Part shown: positions 1 to 7,762 of the stretch, piece after piece
Layout of the letters: the number at the start of each line of letters is the position of its first letter
How positions within the stretch are numbered: position 1 is the stretch's first letter
Notes under the pieces: generated by a model
Told to the model about the DNA's origin: nothing
The model's input: only the letters and a program-made list of their open reading frames with translations
The model's database searches: none
Origin: Brevundimonas sp. UBA5713
GTDB taxonomy: Bacteria; Pseudomonadota; Alphaproteobacteria; Caulobacterales; Caulobacteraceae
Direction of reading: 5' to 3'
Assembly (NCBI RefSeq): GCF_002419815.1
Contig: NZ_DIGV01000006.1
Coordinates: 1 to 25,750 of the forward strand
DNA length: 25,750 nucleotides
Made by a program: the position numbers and the translations under genes

Positions 1-330
1 CATGATGGCGCGGCGGGCGAGGCGGCGCTGAGAACTGTGGCGGTGGGTGACGATCTGCCCGCTGAGGCCATGGCGCGGCTCAGGGCGGCGATGACGCGAT
101 ACTGCGGTGTGGTGCGCGATGAAGCGGGCCTGCGGACACTGTGCGGCTTGATCGAGGAGATGGCGGAGGCCTATCCGGCGGCGCTGTCGGTTCAGGCGGC
201 GCGGTTGATTGCCGAGGGGGCGCTGGCGCGGCGCGAAAGCCGTGGCGGGCACTATCGGGCGGATTATCCGCAGACGGAGGCCGTGGGGCAGCACACGCGC
301 GCGCGACGTGCGGTGGCTGTGGCGGCTTGA
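1..330 (+). CDS. nadB: L-aspartate oxidase, C-terminal end (partial)
   Basis: The reading frame is open from the first base of the window and ends at a TGA at 328-330, so only about 109 C-terminal residues are present. They match the helical C-terminal domain of L-aspartate oxidase: a segment with RYCGVVRDEAGLRTL, then ALSVQAARLIAEGAL, then the ending RRESRGGHYRADYP, which is the typical NadB (succinate dehydrogenase flavoprotein family) tail. NadB oxidises L-aspartate to iminoaspartate with FAD in the cytoplasm, the first step of de novo NAD synthesis. The FAD-binding part lies outside the window. nadC starts 20 bp downstream on the same strand, consistent with a nad operon. The last 15 or so residues are arginine- and alanine-rich and probably not conserved. 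Confidence 0.9.
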   Translation, partial: HDGAAGEAALRTVAVGDDLPAEAMARLRAAMTRYCGVVRDEAGLRTLCGLIEEMAEAYPAALSVQAARLIAEGALARRESRGGHYRADYPQTEAVGQHTRARRAVAVAA

Positions 331-350
331 AGGTTTCAGGAGAGAGTGTG

Positions 351-1202
351 ATGCGTGAACTGCCCGATATGGTGATCGAGCCTGTGGTGCGGATGGCGCT
401 GGCCGAGGATTTGGGGCGCTGTGGCGATGTGACGGCGCAGGCGTGTATTCCGGTCGAGGCCCGTATGACGGCCCAGTTCCGCGCGCGCCAGGAAGGGGTG
501 ATGGCGGGCGGGGCGGCGGTTCGCATCGCGTGTCTGATGATGGACCCGTCCGCGCGGGTGGATGTGCGCGTGATGGATGGTCAGCCGATCGCCAAGGGCG
601 ATGTGCTGGTCGAGGTTGAAGGCTCTGCGCGGGGTCTGTTGGCGGCGGAGCGGACCGCGCTGAATATTCTGGGGCGTCTGTGCGGTATCGCGACCCAGAC
701 GCGCGCCTATGTGCAGGCGGTGGCGGGAACGCACGCGCGTATTGCAGATACGCGCAAGACGACGCCGGGCCTGAGGGCGCTGGAGAAACATGCGGTGGCG
801 TGCGGCGGCGGGATCAATCACCGTTTTGGGCTGGATGACGCCATTCTGATCAAGGACAACCACGTCGCTGTGTGTGGTGGCGTCGGCAAGGCTGTGCGCG
901 CGGCCAAGGCCTTTGCGCCGCATCTGATGAAGGTGGAAGTGGAGGTCGACAGTCTGGACCAGTTGGGCGAGGCGCTGGCCGAGGGGCCGGACGTCATCAT
1001 GCTGGACAACTTTGCCCTGACCGACATGGAAGAGGCGGTGCGACGCGTAAAGGCCAGCGGCGTGGCCGTGGTGCTGGAGGCATCCGGCGGGGTCAATCTG
1101 GACACGGTGGCGGCGATTGCGGCCACCGGCGTGGATGTGATTTCGGTGGGGGCGCTGACCCACTCGGTGATCCAGCTGGATATCGGTCTGGATGCCGTCT
1201 GA
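351..1202 (+). CDS. nadC: Nicotinate-nucleotide pyrophosphorylase (quinolinate phosphoribosyltransferase)
   Basis: This 283-aa protein has the usual length for NadC, which converts quinolinate and PRPP to nicotinate mononucleotide, CO2 and pyrophosphate. Visible family signatures are the N-terminal LAEDLGRCGDVTA motif, the ERTALNILGRLCGIAT helix, the active-site segment ADTRKTTPGLRALEKHAV, the loop GGGINHRFGLDDAILIKDNH, and the barrel strands KVEVEVDS, VIMLDNF and LEASGGV, ending near DVISVGALTHS. The ATG at 351 has a purine-rich AGGAGAGA 6-13 bases upstream. An in-frame GTG directly before it (348) is a less likely start. It follows nadB by 20 bp, so the two are probably cotranscribed. It converges on the acyltransferase gene with only 3 bp between stop codons and no terminator hairpin. 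Confidence 0.95.
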   Translation: MRELPDMVIEPVVRMALAEDLGRCGDVTAQACIPVEARMTAQFRARQEGVMAGGAAVRIACLMMDPSARVDVRVMDGQPIAKGDVLVEVEGSARGLLAAERTALNILGRLCGIATQTRAYVQAVAGTHARIADTRKTTPGLRALEKHAVACGGGINHRFGLDDAILIKDNHVAVCGGVGKAVRAAKAFAPHLMKVEVEVDSLDQLGEALAEGPDVIMLDNFALTDMEEAVRRVKASGVAVVLEASGGVNLDTVAAIAATGVDVISVGALTHSVIQLDIGLDAV

Positions 1203-1205
1203 GCC

Positions 1206-2309
1206 CTAGAACCAGCGCTTGCGGATGTAGCGCTGGATCGGGGCGTCGATCAGCCGGTCGAACAGGTCGGCGACGATGATGGCGATGGCCAGAGTGCCCA
1301 GCCACAGGGTCCAGCCTGCGGGGCCTGACAAAAGGGCGGGTGCGACCTTGGCCAGCACGGGGATGGCTCCGGCGAACAGGACGGCACCCGTCAGGGTGTG
1401 GGTCATGAACAGGCAAAAGCTGATCCGCGCGCCCCAGACGGCACCGGGCAGGGGCTTGGTGACCAAAAGGCCGCCAAAGCCCAGCGTCAGCACACAGATG
1501 GCATAGGCGGCGAGCAGGTCGGAGCTGATCCACAGCGCATCGGCCAGCAGCACCAGACAGCCGCCCAGCGCCAGAAGGCGGAAGGTACGCGCAGGCCAAC
1601 GGGCTGTCTCGACCGCGCGGGCGACCAGCAGGCCGGACAGATACATGGGCAGGCAGCGGAAAGTGGCCCACTGGGCCGGCAGGTTGAACACCGAATGGTC
1701 CAGAACCTGAAGGCTGATGTATTGCGAGACCGCCATGATGAGCAGCGCCAGACCGATGGCGGCTGTGGCAGTGGGCACCTTGGATATTGCGCGCCACGTC
1801 CATGGCAGGAAGGCATAGCAGAGCAGCAGCACAGACAGGGTCCACGCCGGAATGTTCCATTCTGAGCCGCCAAGCCCGAAAGCTTGCAGCAGGAAGATCT
1901 GGGCGGGGATACCGCTGAGGGGGAAACGCTCGGGGTGGTCAGGCGGGCTGCCGATCGCGGTGGCGGCCAGCACCAGTATGACCAAAAGCGCCAAGGTGAT
2001 GATGTGGGTGGGGTAGCCGCGCCAGAAGCGTTTGATCCAGAAGCGCCACGGAGTCAGCTGGCCCGCCAGCAGGGCCTTGCCATAGGCGCGGGCCAGCACA
2101 AAGCCCGACAGCAGCAGGAAAAAGTCCGTCGCCAGATAGCCGCGATCCCAGATGGGGTGCAGCTCGCGCAGGTTCACAGGGGCGGTCGAACCAAAGTGGA
2201 AAATGACCACGAACAGGGCGGCGACAAAGCGCAGGGCGTCCAGCGGCCCGCCGCGCACGACCGGCCGGCTGGAGTCTGAGGTGGCACTGATCGAAACGGA
2301 TTTGTGCAT
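1206..2309 (-). CDS. Acyltransferase 3 family integral membrane protein (OafA/YrhL-like)
   Basis: The protein is about 367 aa and made of many hydrophobic segments. It opens with the acyltransferase-3 signature LDALRFVAALFVVIFHFG, where the His in the first membrane helix is the conserved catalytic-type residue. This is followed by a second family motif, ATDFFLLLSGFVLARAYG, and the basic RFWIKRFWRGYP segment. Such proteins sit in the inner membrane and transfer acyl groups, often acetyl, to sugars of cell-surface polysaccharides or peptidoglycan. The substrate cannot be read from sequence. I chose the ATG at 2309; a TTG 36 bases further upstream (2345) is in frame but has no ribosome-binding site. 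No glycan-synthesis genes are adjacent, so the target is unknown. The neighbour on the same strand encodes a cell-wall hydrolase. Confidence 0.85.
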   Translation of the reverse strand: MHKSVSISATSDSSRPVVRGGPLDALRFVAALFVVIFHFGSTAPVNLRELHPIWDRGYLATDFFLLLSGFVLARAYGKALLAGQLTPWRFWIKRFWRGYPTHIITLALLVILVLAATAIGSPPDHPERFPLSGIPAQIFLLQAFGLGGSEWNIPAWTLSVLLLCYAFLPWTWRAISKVPTATAAIGLALLIMAVSQYISLQVLDHSVFNLPAQWATFRCLPMYLSGLLVARAVETARWPARTFRLLALGGCLVLLADALWISSDLLAAYAICVLTLGFGGLLVTKPLPGAVWGARISFCLFMTHTLTGAVLFAGAIPVLAKVAPALLSGPAGWTLWLGTLAIAIIVADLFDRLIDAPIQRYIRKRWF

Positions 2310-2398
2310 GGCGCATCCCGGGCTTTTCCGCCGGTGCGCTTGCAAATAACGGGCCGTCGCGAACTGTGTCGCAGTGGCGCATTTGGTCGATATTTCAG

Positions 2399-2423
2399 GG
2401 AACAGGCTGCGGCGGCGGGCGTT
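2399..2423 (+). promoter_or_regulatory. Exact EcfG/SigT-type promoter match, plus strand, facing into the sleB-like gene
   Basis: GGAAC at 2399-2403 and CGTT at 2420-2423 are separated by exactly 16 bases, the consensus for the alphaproteobacterial general stress sigma factor EcfG (SigT in Caulobacter). It lies in the short gap between two minus-strand genes, so transcription would run antisense into the 3' end of the cell-wall hydrolase gene. No plus-strand gene lies downstream. It could be an antisense promoter or a chance match. Confidence 0.35.
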
Positions 2424-2446
2424 TTATACCCGTACCGTCGCAGCCT
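2404..2446. repeat. Inverted repeat between acyltransferase and sleB-like gene
   Basis: Eight-base perfect arms AGGCTGCG (2404-2411) and CGCAGCCT (2439-2446) flank a 27-base interior that can form a smaller CGGG/CCCG stem. It lies just downstream of the stop codon of the minus-strand hydrolase gene and may help end or stabilise its transcript, but no T-run follows on either strand. It overlaps the spacer and -10 of the EcfG-like site. Confidence 0.4.
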
Positions 2447-2455
2447 TTGATCCTG

Positions 2456-3493
2456 TTAGGCCTCGGCGGCGACGCGGACCTGGACGGAGGCCGCGTCAGC
2501 GCTCACCTGCGTAGGGGCCGGGGTGGCAGGCGTAGGGGCTGGAGCCGCTGTTGATGCCTCGGGTTTGGCTTCGGTCGACGGCGGGTTCTGGGCCGTGGCG
2601 ACATAGGGGCGCGGACCGGATTGGACCGGCGTATCCGATGCCTTGATCAGTTGCGGCACAGCGGCAGAAGCTTCGACCTCGGCCGACAGATTGGACGCCG
2701 AGCCGTTACGGCCACCGAAACGATAGAAGACGTGATCGCCCACGGCGCTTACACGCACCAGACGGTTGCGCCACGACGGGGCAACGGCGGTGGTGTGGAA
2801 GTGGGTGGCCGTGCCGACAGCACGATAGACTTCGCCAGACAGAGCCGCAGAAGCGATATCACGGGCGCGGTTCCACGCCGACTGGTTCACACGGGCGCGC
2901 ATGGCCCCGTTGCAGGTGAACGAGAACTGGCAGCCGGTCGAGCGGTTCGAGCCCTGGAAGACCACGCCGCAGACGGTTTTCGGAAAAGCCGGATGGCGGG
3001 CGCGGTTCAGAACGACCTGAGCCACCGCCTTCATGCCGTCGCGGCCTTCGCCACGGGCTTCGTAATAGACGGCCTGGGTCAGACATTCGAGGTCGCGCGA
3101 CTGGTCGCGGGCACCGGCGATGCGGAAGGCACTGACCGCGCCGGGGGTCTCGAGCGCTTCGAGACGGGCGGTCAAAAGTTCGGCCTGACGGTCGCGGCGG
3201 GCCGCACCATCGGGCGCATACGGATCGTGTCGGTTGGCGATGGCCATGGCGCTGGCATCGAGACCGCCAGCCGCCTGAGCCATAGCTTCCGGGCTGTACC
3301 CACCAAGGCCAGCATCGGAGAGCCGCTCGGCCTGAGTGCGCACGGTGGAGGCCTGGGCAGTCATGCCGCCCAGATAGGCTCCTCCGACCGCGAGGCTAAC
3401 AAGACCGCCAATCGCCACGGTCACCGCGATAGGGCGCGGGTCCAGTTGGCGTGCGGCAGCGGTTAGCTCACGCATGTGCGAAGAGAATGACAA
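2456..3493 (-). CDS. Cell wall hydrolase, SleB/CwlJ family (Hydrolase_2), membrane-anchored
   Basis: In this 345-aa protein a hydrophobic helix at about residues 21-44 (IAVTVAIGGLVSLAVGGAYL) probably anchors or exports it. The SleB-type Hydrolase_2 domain runs from about 135 to 260. It starts CLTQAVYYEARGE, where Glu145 is the expected catalytic acid, then VAQVVLNRARHPAFPKTVCGVVFQG, TGCQFSFTCNG and a final GDHVFYRF. The tail (285-345) is rich in Pro, Ala and Thr. These enzymes cleave peptidoglycan, and in Gram-negative bacteria they act in the periplasm in wall remodelling. The TTG at 3493 is preferred as start because AGGAA lies 7 bases before it. The in-frame ATG at 3475 has no ribosome-binding site. 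A paralogue with the same domain lies at 8547-9719. Confidence 0.85.
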   Translation of the reverse strand: MSFSSHMRELTAAARQLDPRPIAVTVAIGGLVSLAVGGAYLGGMTAQASTVRTQAERLSDAGLGGYSPEAMAQAAGGLDASAMAIANRHDPYAPDGAARRDRQAELLTARLEALETPGAVSAFRIAGARDQSRDLECLTQAVYYEARGEGRDGMKAVAQVVLNRARHPAFPKTVCGVVFQGSNRSTGCQFSFTCNGAMRARVNQSAWNRARDIASAALSGEVYRAVGTATHFHTTAVAPSWRNRLVRVSAVGDHVFYRFGGRNGSASNLSAEVEASAAVPQLIKASDTPVQSGPRPYVATAQNPPSTEAKPEASTAAPAPTPATPAPTQVSADAASVQVRVAAEA

Positions 3494-3866
3494 TCGATAT
3501 TTCCTGTTCGGCAGGGCGAAAAACGCCGCCCCCTAGTCTCGGCACCCACTGACAGCACAAACTGAACAGAGGCACCGATAACCACGTTCGCTATGACGGA
3601 GCGCACCGTGGAAGCCGGGCCTTAAGCCAAACCCTTATGGCGGAATTGTGATCGATTCGGCAAATTGAGTGATGAGCTAGCCTAAAGTCATGCCTTATCG
3701 TGTATGGGTTGTGATGTCCGCAGGGCTTGGATGAAGTTTGTTTGAGGTGATCTTGCGAATACTGTATTGGCAAGTCTTGATGAAGTCGTGGGTGGGCCGC
3801 GCCAATTGTCGAAAACCGATTTCGGCCGGTTGCGAATACTTGGCGCATGACTCTGTGCGCGCTTTT
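3494..3866. other. Long divergent intergenic region with imperfect direct repeats
   Basis: I see no credible gene here; the minus-strand open frames covering it have no family resemblance. It must hold the promoter of the minus-strand hydrolase. An 11-base direct repeat TTGCGAATACT occurs at 3753-3763 and 3830-3840, each preceded by a CTTG(G)ATGAAGT element (starting near 3726 and 3777). This suggests an old, decayed duplication or paired binding sites. GANTC sites at 3655-3659 and 3848-3852 are potential CcrM methylation sites if this is a Caulobacterales genome. Confidence 0.5.
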
Positions 3867-3891
3867 GGAACCTCTTGATATGGCAAGCGTT
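3867..3891 (+). promoter_or_regulatory. EcfG/SigT general-stress promoter of the small lipoprotein
   Basis: GGAAC at 3867-3871 and CGTT at 3888-3891 are spaced by exactly 16 bases, a full match to the EcfG consensus. A transcript would begin around 3898 and meet the AAGGAG ribosome-binding site at 3909-3914, then the ATG at 3923. Orientation and distance are as expected for a functional promoter. That this organism uses EcfG is inferred from its apparent phylogeny. Confidence 0.75.
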
Positions 3892-3922
3892 GCAAAACGT
3901 GACATTTCAAGGAGTTCGGACG

Positions 3923-4123
3923 ATGACAACGGTTTTCGTGAAGAAGTTAACGGGCGTGGCCCTGATGGGCGTATTTGCAGCCTCGCTGGCAGCCTGCGGG
4001 CAGACGGTCGAGCAGAAGGCGGCGACCGGTGCAGTAGCCGGTGCTGTGGTTGGCGGGCCGGTCGGGGCCGCTGTGGGCGGGGCTGCCGGTGCCGCTGTCG
4101 GCCACGCCGACAAACCGCGCTAA
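3923..4123 (+). CDS. Small glycine-zipper lipoprotein
   Basis: This 66-aa protein has a lipoprotein signal peptide (MTTVFVKK, a hydrophobic stretch, then lipobox LAAC with the lipidated Cys25). After a short linker, about 30 residues form repeated small-residue glycine-zipper motifs (GAVAGAVVGG, GAAVGGAAGAAVG), a pattern of YMGG/OmpA-linker-like lipoproteins that can insert into or pack against membranes. The ATG at 3923 is chosen because AAGGAG lies 8 bases upstream and the signal peptide starts there; a longer frame from 3875 would put extra residues before the signal. A consensus EcfG promoter lies just upstream and an intrinsic terminator just downstream, so it appears to be a monocistronic, stress-induced envelope protein. 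Its molecular function is unknown. Confidence 0.85.
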   Translation: MTTVFVKKLTGVALMGVFAASLAACGQTVEQKAATGAVAGAVVGGPVGAAVGGAAGAAVGHADKPR

Positions 4124-4147
4124 GGCCGGATAGCGACAACAGACCCA

Positions 4148-4179
4148 AGAGGGGGCAGGGCGTCGTCCTGCCCCTTTTT
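4148..4179 (+). terminator. Intrinsic terminator of the glycine-zipper lipoprotein gene
   Basis: GGGGCAGG (4152-4159) pairs with CCTGCCCC (4167-4174) across a 7-base loop, with flanking A-rich and T5 stretches that extend the stem. It lies 24 bp after the stop codon. Confidence 0.9.
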
Positions 4180-4421
4180 GTCGGTTTTATCGGGGTGTTC
4201 GGTGCGCGCGTCAGGGCAAGCCACACGGCCCAAATTAACGGCAAGGCTTGATTTCTTGCTCCCAATAGGGTTTGCCGAACCCCTGTAGCGAGGTGGTGCG
4301 ACCTTTCGGGCCACTGAAGGTCCCCCAAAGGGGCCTGTGCCTTGCCTTCTCTTTATTGTGCGGACCGCGGCTGTGACGGCTGAATGCCGTACCTACATCC
4401 AAGGAAAGAATCCGCCTGTCT
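4180..4421 (+). other. Structured leader upstream of the DUF6481-like gene
   Basis: No protein gene is visible in these 242 bases. Three short hairpins follow one another: GGGTT/AACCC at 4268-4282, GACCTT/AAGGTC at 4300-4322 and CCCC/GGGG at 4323-4333. A pyrimidine-rich stretch (CCTTGCCTTCTCTTT) follows. The region could be a long 5' leader with regulatory structure or contain a small RNA. AAGGAAAG at 4401-4408 is the nearest ribosome-binding site to the ATG at 4422, about 13 bases away, which is rather far. Confidence 0.4.
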
Positions 4422-4784
4422 ATGCGTGACCTCAAGAACACCGGCGTTAACGATCGTCTGCAAGCCCAGAAAGCCGCCAAGGCCGCACTTCTCGCCAAGT
4501 TCAAACCAAAGCCCGCCGTTCAGGACCCCGAATTCGAAAAGCTGCAAGCCAAGCGCGAAGCCGAGCGTGAGGCTCTGCGCCAGCAGCGCGAACTGGAAAA
4601 GGCCGAGCAGCGCCGCCTGAAGGCCGACGCCGATGCGGCCCGTCAGGCCCAGGAAGTGGCGGCTCAGGACGCGATCGACGAAGCCCGTCGCGCCGAGCGC
4701 AAGGCCCGCAAGGCTCTGACCAAGGAAGAGCAGAAGCAGCGCCGTGACCAGCGCTATGCGGCCCGCAAGGCGCGTTCGCGCTAA
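4422..4784 (+). CDS. DUF6481-like small charged coiled-coil protein
   Basis: This 120-aa protein is extremely rich in Lys, Arg, Glu, Gln and Ala. It begins with a segment resembling the DUF6481 start (NDRLQAQKAAKAALLAKFKPKP), followed by a long uninterrupted predicted helix or coiled coil (about residues 35-110), and ends in a basic tail RDQRYAARKARSR. Proteins of this kind are common and short in Caulobacterales and Sphingomonadales; no activity is established. The basic ends suggest nucleic-acid or ribosome contact, but that is speculation. The frame is supported by a good downstream terminator and by strong bias to lysine and glutamate codons unlike the shadow frames. It follows a structured leader and converges on the hybrid kinase gene, sharing its terminator. 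Confidence 0.75.
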   Translation: MRDLKNTGVNDRLQAQKAAKAALLAKFKPKPAVQDPEFEKLQAKREAEREALRQQRELEKAEQRRLKADADAARQAQEVAAQDAIDEARRAERKARKALTKEEQKQRRDQRYAARKARSR

Positions 4785-4803
4785 GCATCGATACGCCGAA
4801 ATC

Positions 4804-4836
4804 AAAAAGGGCGGTCCTGACGGGCCGCCCTTTTTT
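4804..4836. terminator. Bidirectional intrinsic terminator between convergent genes
   Basis: GGGCGGTCC (4809-4817) pairs with GGGCCGCCC (4822-4830) around a TGAC loop, with A5 on the left and T6 on the right. It therefore reads as a terminator for the plus-strand DUF6481-like gene and, in reverse, for the minus-strand kinase gene that ends at 4841. Confidence 0.9.
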
Positions 4837-4840
4837 GTTC

Positions 4841-7702
4841 TCAGCGTCGATCCAACACGGCCTTGAGCTGGGCCCCCGTATAGGGTTTGGGCAGGAAGGA
4901 CCACGGTGTGCCCTTCAGCGCCTCGGCCTCTCCGGGGAAGCCGGATGTCAGGACGATCCGCAGTTCCGGCCAGCCCTCGTGGATCTGATGGGCCAGTTCG
5001 ATTCCGCTGATGCCGCCGGGCATGAGGATGTCGCTAAGCACGACCTCGTAGGACTGGGTCTCCAGCTTTTTCAGGGCCTCATAGGCATTGGCGGCGTGAT
5101 CGACTTCGAAGCCCTCGGCATGCAGCAGGGAGGTGGCGATGGCGGCGACATCGTGATCATCCTCGACCAGCAGCAGGCGCACGGCCGTCGCGGGCATGGC
5201 ATCCTGGACGGGGCTGTCTGTCGAGGACGGGGCGGGGGTGACCGCCTTGGTGCGTTTGGCCGCAGGGCGGGCATCCTCTGCCACGGTCCAGGGCAGGAAC
5301 AGGTGGATGTGGGTGCCCTTGCCGACCGTGGACTGGATGGAGATAGACCCGCCGGACTGTCGCGTGAACCCGTAGACCTGTGACAGGCCGAGGCCTGTGC
5401 CGTGGCCCACGCCCTTGGTGGTAAAGAACGGCTCGAAAACGCGCCGCTGGACCTCTTCGGACATGCCAGAGCCATTGTCGCTGACAGTAATGCGGACATA
5501 GCGGCCGGGAGCCAGATCGCCGGGGTGCAGGGCGGCCTTGCGTTTTGTTCGTGCGCGGGGGTGGTCGATGCCAAGCGGAAGCTCCGGATCGCGGGCCTGC
5601 GGGACCAGATACTCGGCGGTCTCGACGGTGATACGGCCATCGGGCGGCGAGGCATCGCGGGCGTTGACCAGCAGATTGATCAGGGCGGCCTCGAACTTGG
5701 CCGGATCGACGAGTGTGGGGGCCGTTCCCCGCTTGAGCTTGAACTGGAGCGTCATGCCTTCGCCCACGGCGCGGTGCAGCAGGGGCTCGCCTTCCGAGAT
5801 CAGGGCGTTGAGGTCGGTCTGGCTGGGGGAGAGGGTCTGGCGGCGCGAGAAGGCCAGCAACTGGCCTGTCAGCCGCTCTCCGCGTTTGGCGGCGGCGAGG
5901 GCCGCTTCGCCCAGTTTCTGGCGGCGGGCGGGATCGTCTGTGCGCAGGATGATATCCAGCCCGCCCATGATGACCGTCAGCAGGTTGTTGAAATCATGCG
6001 CCACGCCGCCGGTCAGGCGGCCCACGGCCTCCAAGCGGTGGGCGCGGACAAGGTCGGCCTCGGCCTTGGCCTTTTCGGCGAGGGCGGCGCTGACGCGTTC
6101 CTCCAGCAGTTCGTTGATGCGTTTCAGGTCGCGTTCGGCGCGCTGGCTGTCGGTGACGTCGAGGCTGACGCCGGTGTAGCCGATCAGGCGACCGGTGGTG
6201 TCGTGGCGCGGGGCGGCCTCGCTGCGGATCCACCGCTCGCCAAAGATCGGGTGGTTGATCCGGTTGAGCAGCGATAATTTACGGTGGGTGCGTTCGGCAT
6301 CTTCTAGAATGCGGTCCAGCGTTTCGCGGTCATCCGGATGGGTCATGTCCCGCCATGCCGAGATCAGCCGCTGGGGGGTGCGGCCCGAGAAGGCCGCGCG
6401 GAAGCGGCGATTGCCAAAGGTGGTCCGGCCCTGTTCGTCCACCATCCAGATCATGGCGGGGGCCGAGTTGGCGACCATACGGAAACGAGCCTCGGATTCT
6501 TCTATGCGGGCAGCGGCTTCCTTGGACTCGGTCATATCGAAGGCGGTGCCGACGATGCCGACAAAGCGGCCCTGACTGTCATGGTTGGGCTGGTGGAAGG
6601 AGTTCATCCACCGCCATTGACCGTCATGGCGGCGATAGCGGGCTTCCATGGTGAAGGACTTGCCCGAAGCGAGGCCTTTTTCGAAGGTACGCAGGACACG
6701 TTCGGCATCGTCGGGATGCAGCAGGTTCTGCCAGTCGTCGGCGGTAACCTCGTCGAGCTGCTGTCCGGTGAACGCCAGATAGGCGTTATTGGCAAAACGG
6801 CCCGACCGGTCCGGATGGGTCATCCATAGCGGAACTGGAATGGCATTGGCGGCCACGCGCAGGCTGTGGCGGATTTCGCTGAGCTCGGCCTTGGCGCGGC
6901 GCGTCTCGGTGATGTCTGCCACCACGCCGATGAGACCATAGGCCGGACCGTCATCCTCGTGGAGGACGCGGATGTTGACGAGGGTTTGGACGTCCTCGCC
7001 GTCAGGGCGGATATAGCGGTTTTCAACCTGCCAGCCGCTGGTAGGGCGCAAGGGGACTTCGTTCAGCACCTTGCGGGCGATGGGGATATCGTCGGGGTGG
7101 ATGAAATCCGTAACGGGGCGACCGATGACGTCGTCTTCGGCGCGGCCAACGATGTCCAGGAAGCGGGCGTTGGCCTGTTGGATGACCGCTTGAAGGTCGG
7201 TGCGGACAATGCCGACCGACGCCTGTTCGAAGATGGCTTTCAGCTGGGCCGCATTCTCGCGCTGCTCGCCCATCAGGCCTTCAAGCTCTGTGTGGGCGAC
7301 AGACAGGCTGCGCAAGGACTGGCGCAAGGACGAGCCGATGACGGCGCAGAACAGGCCGATCGCCCAAAAGGAGATGGCTGGCCGCCAATAGTTCACCGGC
7401 GTGTCACCCGGGACCAGCATATCGAAGATGACCGCCATGCCCAGCGAGCATAAGGCCATGGTCATAAGGGCGGTTACGAGCCCTCCGCCCAAGGCTCCCA
7501 ACAGGACGGCGGGAAGAAGGAGGGAAAAGCCGACAACCGCGCCCAGTACCGGTCCGAGTAAAAGGCGAAGGCCGATGAACAGGGCCGTCAGGGCCAGCGC
7601 CAACACGAATTTCCACGGCAAGCCCCGCGGAGGAGCCGAGGCAAAACGGGCCAAGGGGCCGTCAAGGACATACATCCCCTTGGACGCGTTGTGGTTAGGC
7701 AT
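4841..7702 (-). CDS. Membrane-bound hybrid sensor histidine kinase with three PAS domains and a receiver domain
   Basis: The 953-aa protein starts at the ATG at 7702 (AAGG about 10 bases upstream); in-frame residues further upstream overlap the promoter. About three or four membrane helices (30-125) are followed by three PAS/PAC units (about 150-268, 278-395 and 400-520), each with a HPDD/PAC pattern. Next come a coiled linker, a HisKA dimerisation domain with phospho-acceptor His569 in GGVAHDFNNLL, and a HATPase domain (N-box LINLLVNARDA, G1 DNGSGM near 742, FEPFFTTK, GTGLGLS near 768). A C-terminal receiver (840-953) carries Asp891 in LSDILMPGG and Lys939. It probably autophosphorylates and passes phosphate to its own receiver; the signal and any output partner are unknown. 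It is a HisKA-type, not HWE-type, kinase, so not a PhyK/LovK homologue. A perfect EcfG promoter upstream suggests stress induction. Confidence 0.93.
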   Translation of the reverse strand: MPNHNASKGMYVLDGPLARFASAPPRGLPWKFVLALALTALFIGLRLLLGPVLGAVVGFSLLLPAVLLGALGGGLVTALMTMALCSLGMAVIFDMLVPGDTPVNYWRPAISFWAIGLFCAVIGSSLRQSLRSLSVAHTELEGLMGEQRENAAQLKAIFEQASVGIVRTDLQAVIQQANARFLDIVGRAEDDVIGRPVTDFIHPDDIPIARKVLNEVPLRPTSGWQVENRYIRPDGEDVQTLVNIRVLHEDDGPAYGLIGVVADITETRRAKAELSEIRHSLRVAANAIPVPLWMTHPDRSGRFANNAYLAFTGQQLDEVTADDWQNLLHPDDAERVLRTFEKGLASGKSFTMEARYRRHDGQWRWMNSFHQPNHDSQGRFVGIVGTAFDMTESKEAAARIEESEARFRMVANSAPAMIWMVDEQGRTTFGNRRFRAAFSGRTPQRLISAWRDMTHPDDRETLDRILEDAERTHRKLSLLNRINHPIFGERWIRSEAAPRHDTTGRLIGYTGVSLDVTDSQRAERDLKRINELLEERVSAALAEKAKAEADLVRAHRLEAVGRLTGGVAHDFNNLLTVIMGGLDIILRTDDPARRQKLGEAALAAAKRGERLTGQLLAFSRRQTLSPSQTDLNALISEGEPLLHRAVGEGMTLQFKLKRGTAPTLVDPAKFEAALINLLVNARDASPPDGRITVETAEYLVPQARDPELPLGIDHPRARTKRKAALHPGDLAPGRYVRITVSDNGSGMSEEVQRRVFEPFFTTKGVGHGTGLGLSQVYGFTRQSGGSISIQSTVGKGTHIHLFLPWTVAEDARPAAKRTKAVTPAPSSTDSPVQDAMPATAVRLLLVEDDHDVAAIATSLLHAEGFEVDHAANAYEALKKLETQSYEVVLSDILMPGGISGIELAHQIHEGWPELRIVLTSGFPGEAEALKGTPWSFLPKPYTGAQLKAVLDRR

Positions 7703-7762
7703 ATTGAACCTTGGGCGGCGGAAGTAACGCAAAAAACTCGGGAGAAAATCGGGCTCTAATGC

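Noticed and set aside
336..1163. 275-codon minus-strand open frame over nadC
   Set aside because: His/Arg-rich composition typical of an antisense shadow; nadC on the plus strand is unambiguous.
3500..3545. GGCG-AAAAA-CGCC dyad upstream of the first SleB-like gene
   Set aside because: A 4-bp stem with no T-run is too weak to call as a terminator or operator.
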